Below are positions 60,086 through 64,000 of a stretch of 64,000 nucleotides of DNA, one piece after another. This DNA is from Rhyzopertha dominica (taxonomy: Eukaryota; Arthropoda; Insecta; Coleoptera; Bostrichidae), in assembly GCA_025024175.1 (NCBI GenBank), contig QCXZ01000137.1:10540001-10604000 (forward strand). Direction: 5' to 3'. A program made the translations under genes and the position numbers. The notes beneath the pieces are model-generated. The model did no database searches. It saw nothing but the letters and a program-made list of their open reading frames with translations, and was not told the origin of the DNA. Numbering within the stretch: the stretch's first letter is position 1; the number at the start of each line of letters is the position of its first letter.

Positions 60086-60605
60086 TAAGTCATTATATAA
60101 TAACTGCGCACTAAGTTAAGCAATTGCCTTACAGAGTACTGCATTTGAAAAACCTTAATTTTTAGTAACCTTTTTTGGCATTGCTTTCTGTGGCTCTATG
60201 GAAATGTTTACCCAACAAATTAGTTTATGCTGTCTCAATAAATATACTTGGTTCAAATCTACCTTGCAGAAATTCGTTTTGATTAAAAGCAGGTTGAAAC
60301 CAGGGTCAGAATCTGTCACAAAGAGCAAATATTTGTTACTTTGTTTGAGAAAGTTGTCACAGTTTACTATTAAGTAACGTATTATTGCCTTGAGTAGTTC
60401 AGGAAGAAAGATATAGTAGAAACTGATTCAAATATGGATTATGTATCATACGTCGTTTGAAAGTGAGTTTCGATTTCATGAGCCTAAGTAATTCATCAGA
60501 CAGGTTGAAATGTGGATTTACCCTTCTAATCAGTGGGTAAAGGAATGATACTGTTACTAAGCGAGTAACACCTTATCTAGACATCTTTACCACAAAGCTA
60601 TCATT
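60086..60605. other. Unassigned region
   Basis: Nothing recognised. Confidence 0.35.
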
Positions 60606-60609
60606 TTGA

Positions 60610-61110
60610 TGCCACAGCTAATATGAACAAATCTACAGTAGCTTTACAAGATCCAAGAACCAACTTTAAATTGGCTCTCCTGGAGACAGCAGCAGACAGG
60701 AATAACTCCTCAACTTTTTCATATCGGGTGCAGACGTCATGGCGAAACTCTCCTTATCGGCATTAAATATTGCGGCCCGCATCCAGGCAATCTGTTTCCA
60801 GAGAGACGCAGCCGATCTCGCAAAATTGAATATCACTGAATGGGTTGTTTATCACACACGGCGGGGCCTGAAGTACCGCAACTTCACCTGTCAGTCGTCG
60901 AGGCGCATCTGCGACGGAGGTGCTTTTTATCGCACGCATATTTTAGCGTTATCAGCGAGGCGTCTGCTTTCGGCGACATTTTTTCATCGTACCGAGACAT
61001 TACCAGTCCCGGCATCGATTTCCACCAGGTGTCGTCCCATGATAGCATCTGGAAGTTGCCTGGATGCAGCAACCGTGGATAAAGTTCCGCAGTATTGCTT
61101 TACTGCGTAT
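60610..61110. promoter_or_regulatory. GC-balanced island with the longest open frame after the Cys-rich gene
   Basis: Clear rise in G+C at 60720-61090. The plus frame 60739-61167 is 142 codons (MAKLSLSALNIAARIQAICF at the start) with overlapping 80- and 62-codon frames on the two strands. I recognise no domain. Multiple overlapping open frames are expected in GC-richer non-coding DNA, so I favour a non-coding island over a gene, but a small coding exon cannot be excluded. Confidence 0.3.
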
Positions 61111-63499
61111 CTTGGGACTTATAGTGCGATCAGCTTTTATCTATTCATTCAAACGTTCTTTAAGTAAATCCGCNCTTCGATATTTTTATAAGTTGAGCTC
61201 TAGTTTAACCTAATCCCTTTTNTAAGTTGCCAATTTATGNCGTTGACCATGNTCCGGTAGAAGCTCTTCCTGCTAAGGAAGGTCTACTTTCATTGAGTTT
61301 AAGCTNGACTGGAGTNCGCTCTTGGTCATTTATCATTCATCAATATGTCATAGTTCATAATCCATTATATTTGCCTGTTCTCCATTTGTCGATGCTACTC
61401 GTACATCCGTGTATTTTTAGTACCTTCGTTTTTGTTATGGTGAGTGTACATTTTTGTTGAGCCATTTGTTATTGAAAAATTTACCCGGTACTTCCCTCAT
61501 CTCGTTCGTGACGGAATTGCATAATATCGGTCCTTAAAGGTATGTATTTTTTTCAGTTTACTCTAATACTATGCAGGACTATTATGATTCATTAACAATT
61601 AATCGCAAGCCATACCAAATGGAACCGTTTTATTTCACAAAATTTAATGTGCCTTTTATTGGATGCATTATTTTTTGTACTTCGTTTATGCATAAATTAC
61701 CGCATTAAGCTTTTTTACTTCTGGTATAAAAAAAGTACGTTGTAAAAAATTTTTGTTTATTGCTTGGAATTTTTTGTTTATATGTGAGTGCGTTCCATAA
61801 ATAAAAGTAGTTTAATAAATTTAAATATGGATGTCATGTGTCATGAAAAAAAAGCATTGTCAACCAGTTATTTAAAACTAGAATATGTATAATTTAAATA
61901 ACTTTTAATGGATATCAAATAAAGCGAAACGAAGCGAAAGAAAATGTTGCTACAAAAGTAAAAACAGTTATTGTACTAACTACTTATCTACACAAAGTAT
62001 TTTCTTCTAACAAATACTGTAATTTGACAGTAATGCAAAGGTATGGTACCTCTTATAGCATATTATTTATGAAGCTTCATTTGTAGTGCTCTTTTTGTTT
62101 CGGATGCAGTTAAATACCCTTGCTCGTATTGTAACCCTTCCTTTGTATTTGTAACAGTGATTGCCATCTTTTGACTGTTTTAATTGAAAAAAAAGTTCGT
62201 CCTTTTATTCATAGAATCTCATTCAAAACTTATTAGAAACATTTAATGATTTGTGCTAAATTAATTGCTTTTCCTTCGAGATCATCATTAATTTCACAAA
62301 ACGATTTCATTTTAAATTCAAGCCAACTCTATTAGCAATATGGATAAACTGACTAAAAGGCACTGTCAGCACCAGAGCTGAAATAAACTTCCGAAATCTG
62401 TAAACTAAAAATGTGACGGATTTAAATTTTCTAGCTTGATAACATGTTTATTTAACAATACCTAGTTAGCTAAGGAAAAACTTCCTTAACATCTGTATTA
62501 TATTTAATCCATTGCATTAAATGCTCCTCATCTGTAATTAGAAAAAACTACGCTTGAATTTTTCAAACTGATTTTTATTTTCTTTATTGTTGACTGAAAA
62601 AAAACACTATCTGTGGTAGAAACAGCAACATTTACCTAAGACATGACAAGAGAATAATTTAGATAGACAAACAGATATTTCAGCAGCAAACCAAAGAGGG
62701 TACCGCATTTTTTGCTTTATGCAGTGTGATATTAAAAGAAATTTAAATAGTGTCGTACATTTAAAGTAGTTTTTCTATTAAATAATTTAGAGATATTTTT
62801 ATCAAGTTGGCGAATTACACCCAGTTCTCTTTGAAAAGCGTTTTTTGAACGAGGCCTAGTAAAAAGTAAATCAAGAACTGTATTACTGTGTAAAAAAGGG
62901 GGCAAAGAAAACTAAGATATTTGGAAGGAGAAGGTCGGCTATGCAAAATAAACCTAAAAATGGGACATGAGTTTTGCAGAGGCAACAAATCGGAACAAAT
63001 GAATTTCCTGTAAAAATCCACAAATACATTTACACTTTAGATTCAAACACCTTGCTAATTTGTAACATGGGGGGGTTTATGTAACAAGCAACAGGTCGGA
63101 TATTTTGTTAATTTTAGGAAGCTTGATATTGGAAGCCTTATGTATAAAGTTTGTGATATAAATAAGTTTAAAAAAATTGTCTGCAATTACCTTTCATTTA
63201 CCGCGAAATTAAGTTGTTTTGTCAATTTTACGTAATCTGAGGTCTCCATTTCCAAGAAATTAACTTTTTTAAATAACGTTATTTTTCCTAGCGCGTCCAG
63301 AATATTTCCCCTGCCAGCTTTCTCAAAAAGAAAAAGTTTTCATTGTCTCTCATGGAATATATTTTTTGCAATATCGAATTAATTATAATTAAGCTGATTA
63401 ATTATAACAAGTCCACTTTAAAATATATATACTACCCTTTAATATTAACTACTCAAGTCAAATGATTACAAAGAAGCCTTACAATGAAGGCAAACTAGA
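61111..63499. other. AT-rich region with clustered N calls
   Basis: Ns at 61174, 61222, 61240, 61252, 61306 and 61316 mark a badly resolved patch. The rest is very AT-rich and no protein or repeat is recognised. Confidence 0.4.
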
Positions 63500-63970
63500 G
63501 CTGCAATCTATTGTGTTCCCCTTTGAAGATGCTTGTCAAGCTATTCGCTTTCCGTCAGCACCAATTTCCTAAATGCCCGAGTCCCTTTCCAGACGAACAT
63601 CTCCTTTCTATTCGGTTTAAAGTTATCCCGGCCTGGTAACCTCTAGCTTTTTTCCACCGCCGCTGGCGAGGATTTATCCCGACTATAATCGCTCGCAAAA
63701 CAAACAACATATCATCGGGCTTTTAGCAGATTAACTACCGAAAGGAAACCTCGCCAGAGCCCGTATTAAAAACGAATCAAAATGTAAAGGCACGCTCGGC
63801 TGCAATTACAAGGAAATCGTTCCTGCTATTAATTGAGATGAATAACCCGTACATGACGAATAAACTAGAAACCAGCGAGCGCTAGATAAGTTGCAGGATC
63901 GTATAAAGATGGGGATAACGGAAAGCGGGTCAATTTTGCATTAATCTTAAATGTTGCCAATATTTGGTTA
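63500..63970. promoter_or_regulatory. GC-balanced island with GATA-type sites
   Basis: Sharp change from AT-rich DNA near 63500. Contains AGATAAG at 63884-63890, GGGGATAACGG near 63911 and CTATTAATTGAGATG near 63826. No ORF or TE motif. An enhancer-like role is inferred. The island may continue past the window edge. Confidence 0.3.
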
Positions 63971-64000
63971 AATAATCAGAAGTAATACTCATTCAGCGCA

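Noticed and set aside
1..64000. CRISPR array or prokaryotic operon
   Set aside because: No regularly spaced short repeats and no closely packed long ORFs; all features point to a eukaryotic nuclear genome.

Overview
The window looks like gene-poor nuclear DNA of an insect. It is AT-rich, has no prokaryotic gene organisation, and is full of decayed transposable-element (TE) remnants typical of arthropods: several mariner/Tc1 lineages, an IS630-type DDE transposase family, a pogo/Tigger element, Jockey/CR1-type and other non-LTR retrotransposons, and a BEL/Pao fragment. A beetle or related holometabolan is my guess, but nothing in the sequence fixes the order. Scattered N calls indicate a draft assembly. 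I found no intact host protein-coding gene, rRNA, tRNA or CRISPR array.

Layout. 0-8 kb: AT-rich DNA, an inverted-repeat element near 3.0-3.4 kb, and the broken parts of an unidentified Cys-rich gene (4975-6729), split by a rearranged repeat. 8-15 kb: a GC-balanced island with a palindromic CRE-like site, two mariner remnants, and a mariner copy with both terminal repeats (13436-14533). 16-18 kb: a decayed DDE transposase and a short in-frame tandem repeat. 19-23 kb: Tc1, non-LTR and BEL/Pao remnants. 24.4-27.2 kb: a non-LTR retrotransposon split by a DNA transposon that still has matching 21-bp ends. 29-31 kb: another reverse-transcriptase remnant and a third copy of the same DDE family. 32.6 kb: a pre-reverse-transcriptase fragment. 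36.8-38.2 kb: a pogo/Tigger transposase abutting a non-LTR 3' end. 39.9-40.3 kb: a small MITE-like element. 49.6-50.3 kb: a composite hairpin and tandem repeat. 51.3-52.2 kb: a near-complete mariner with a changed catalytic residue. 59.3-60.1 kb: a mariner tail and a fold-back repeat.

Between the TEs lie about a dozen islands of a few hundred bases with visibly more G+C. They lack convincing ORFs and carry homeodomain, E-box, CRE, Sox/Fox or GATA-type motifs. They read like conserved non-coding (enhancer-like) sequence embedded in TE-rich filler, as expected in a large intron or the gene desert around a developmental regulator. That is inference and needs cross-species alignment.

No feature here works together as a pathway. 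The relationships that matter are insertion order (nesting) and kinship among TE copies. The least explained items are the Cys-rich gene remnant, the composite repeat at 49.6-50.3 kb and the GC-balanced islands.
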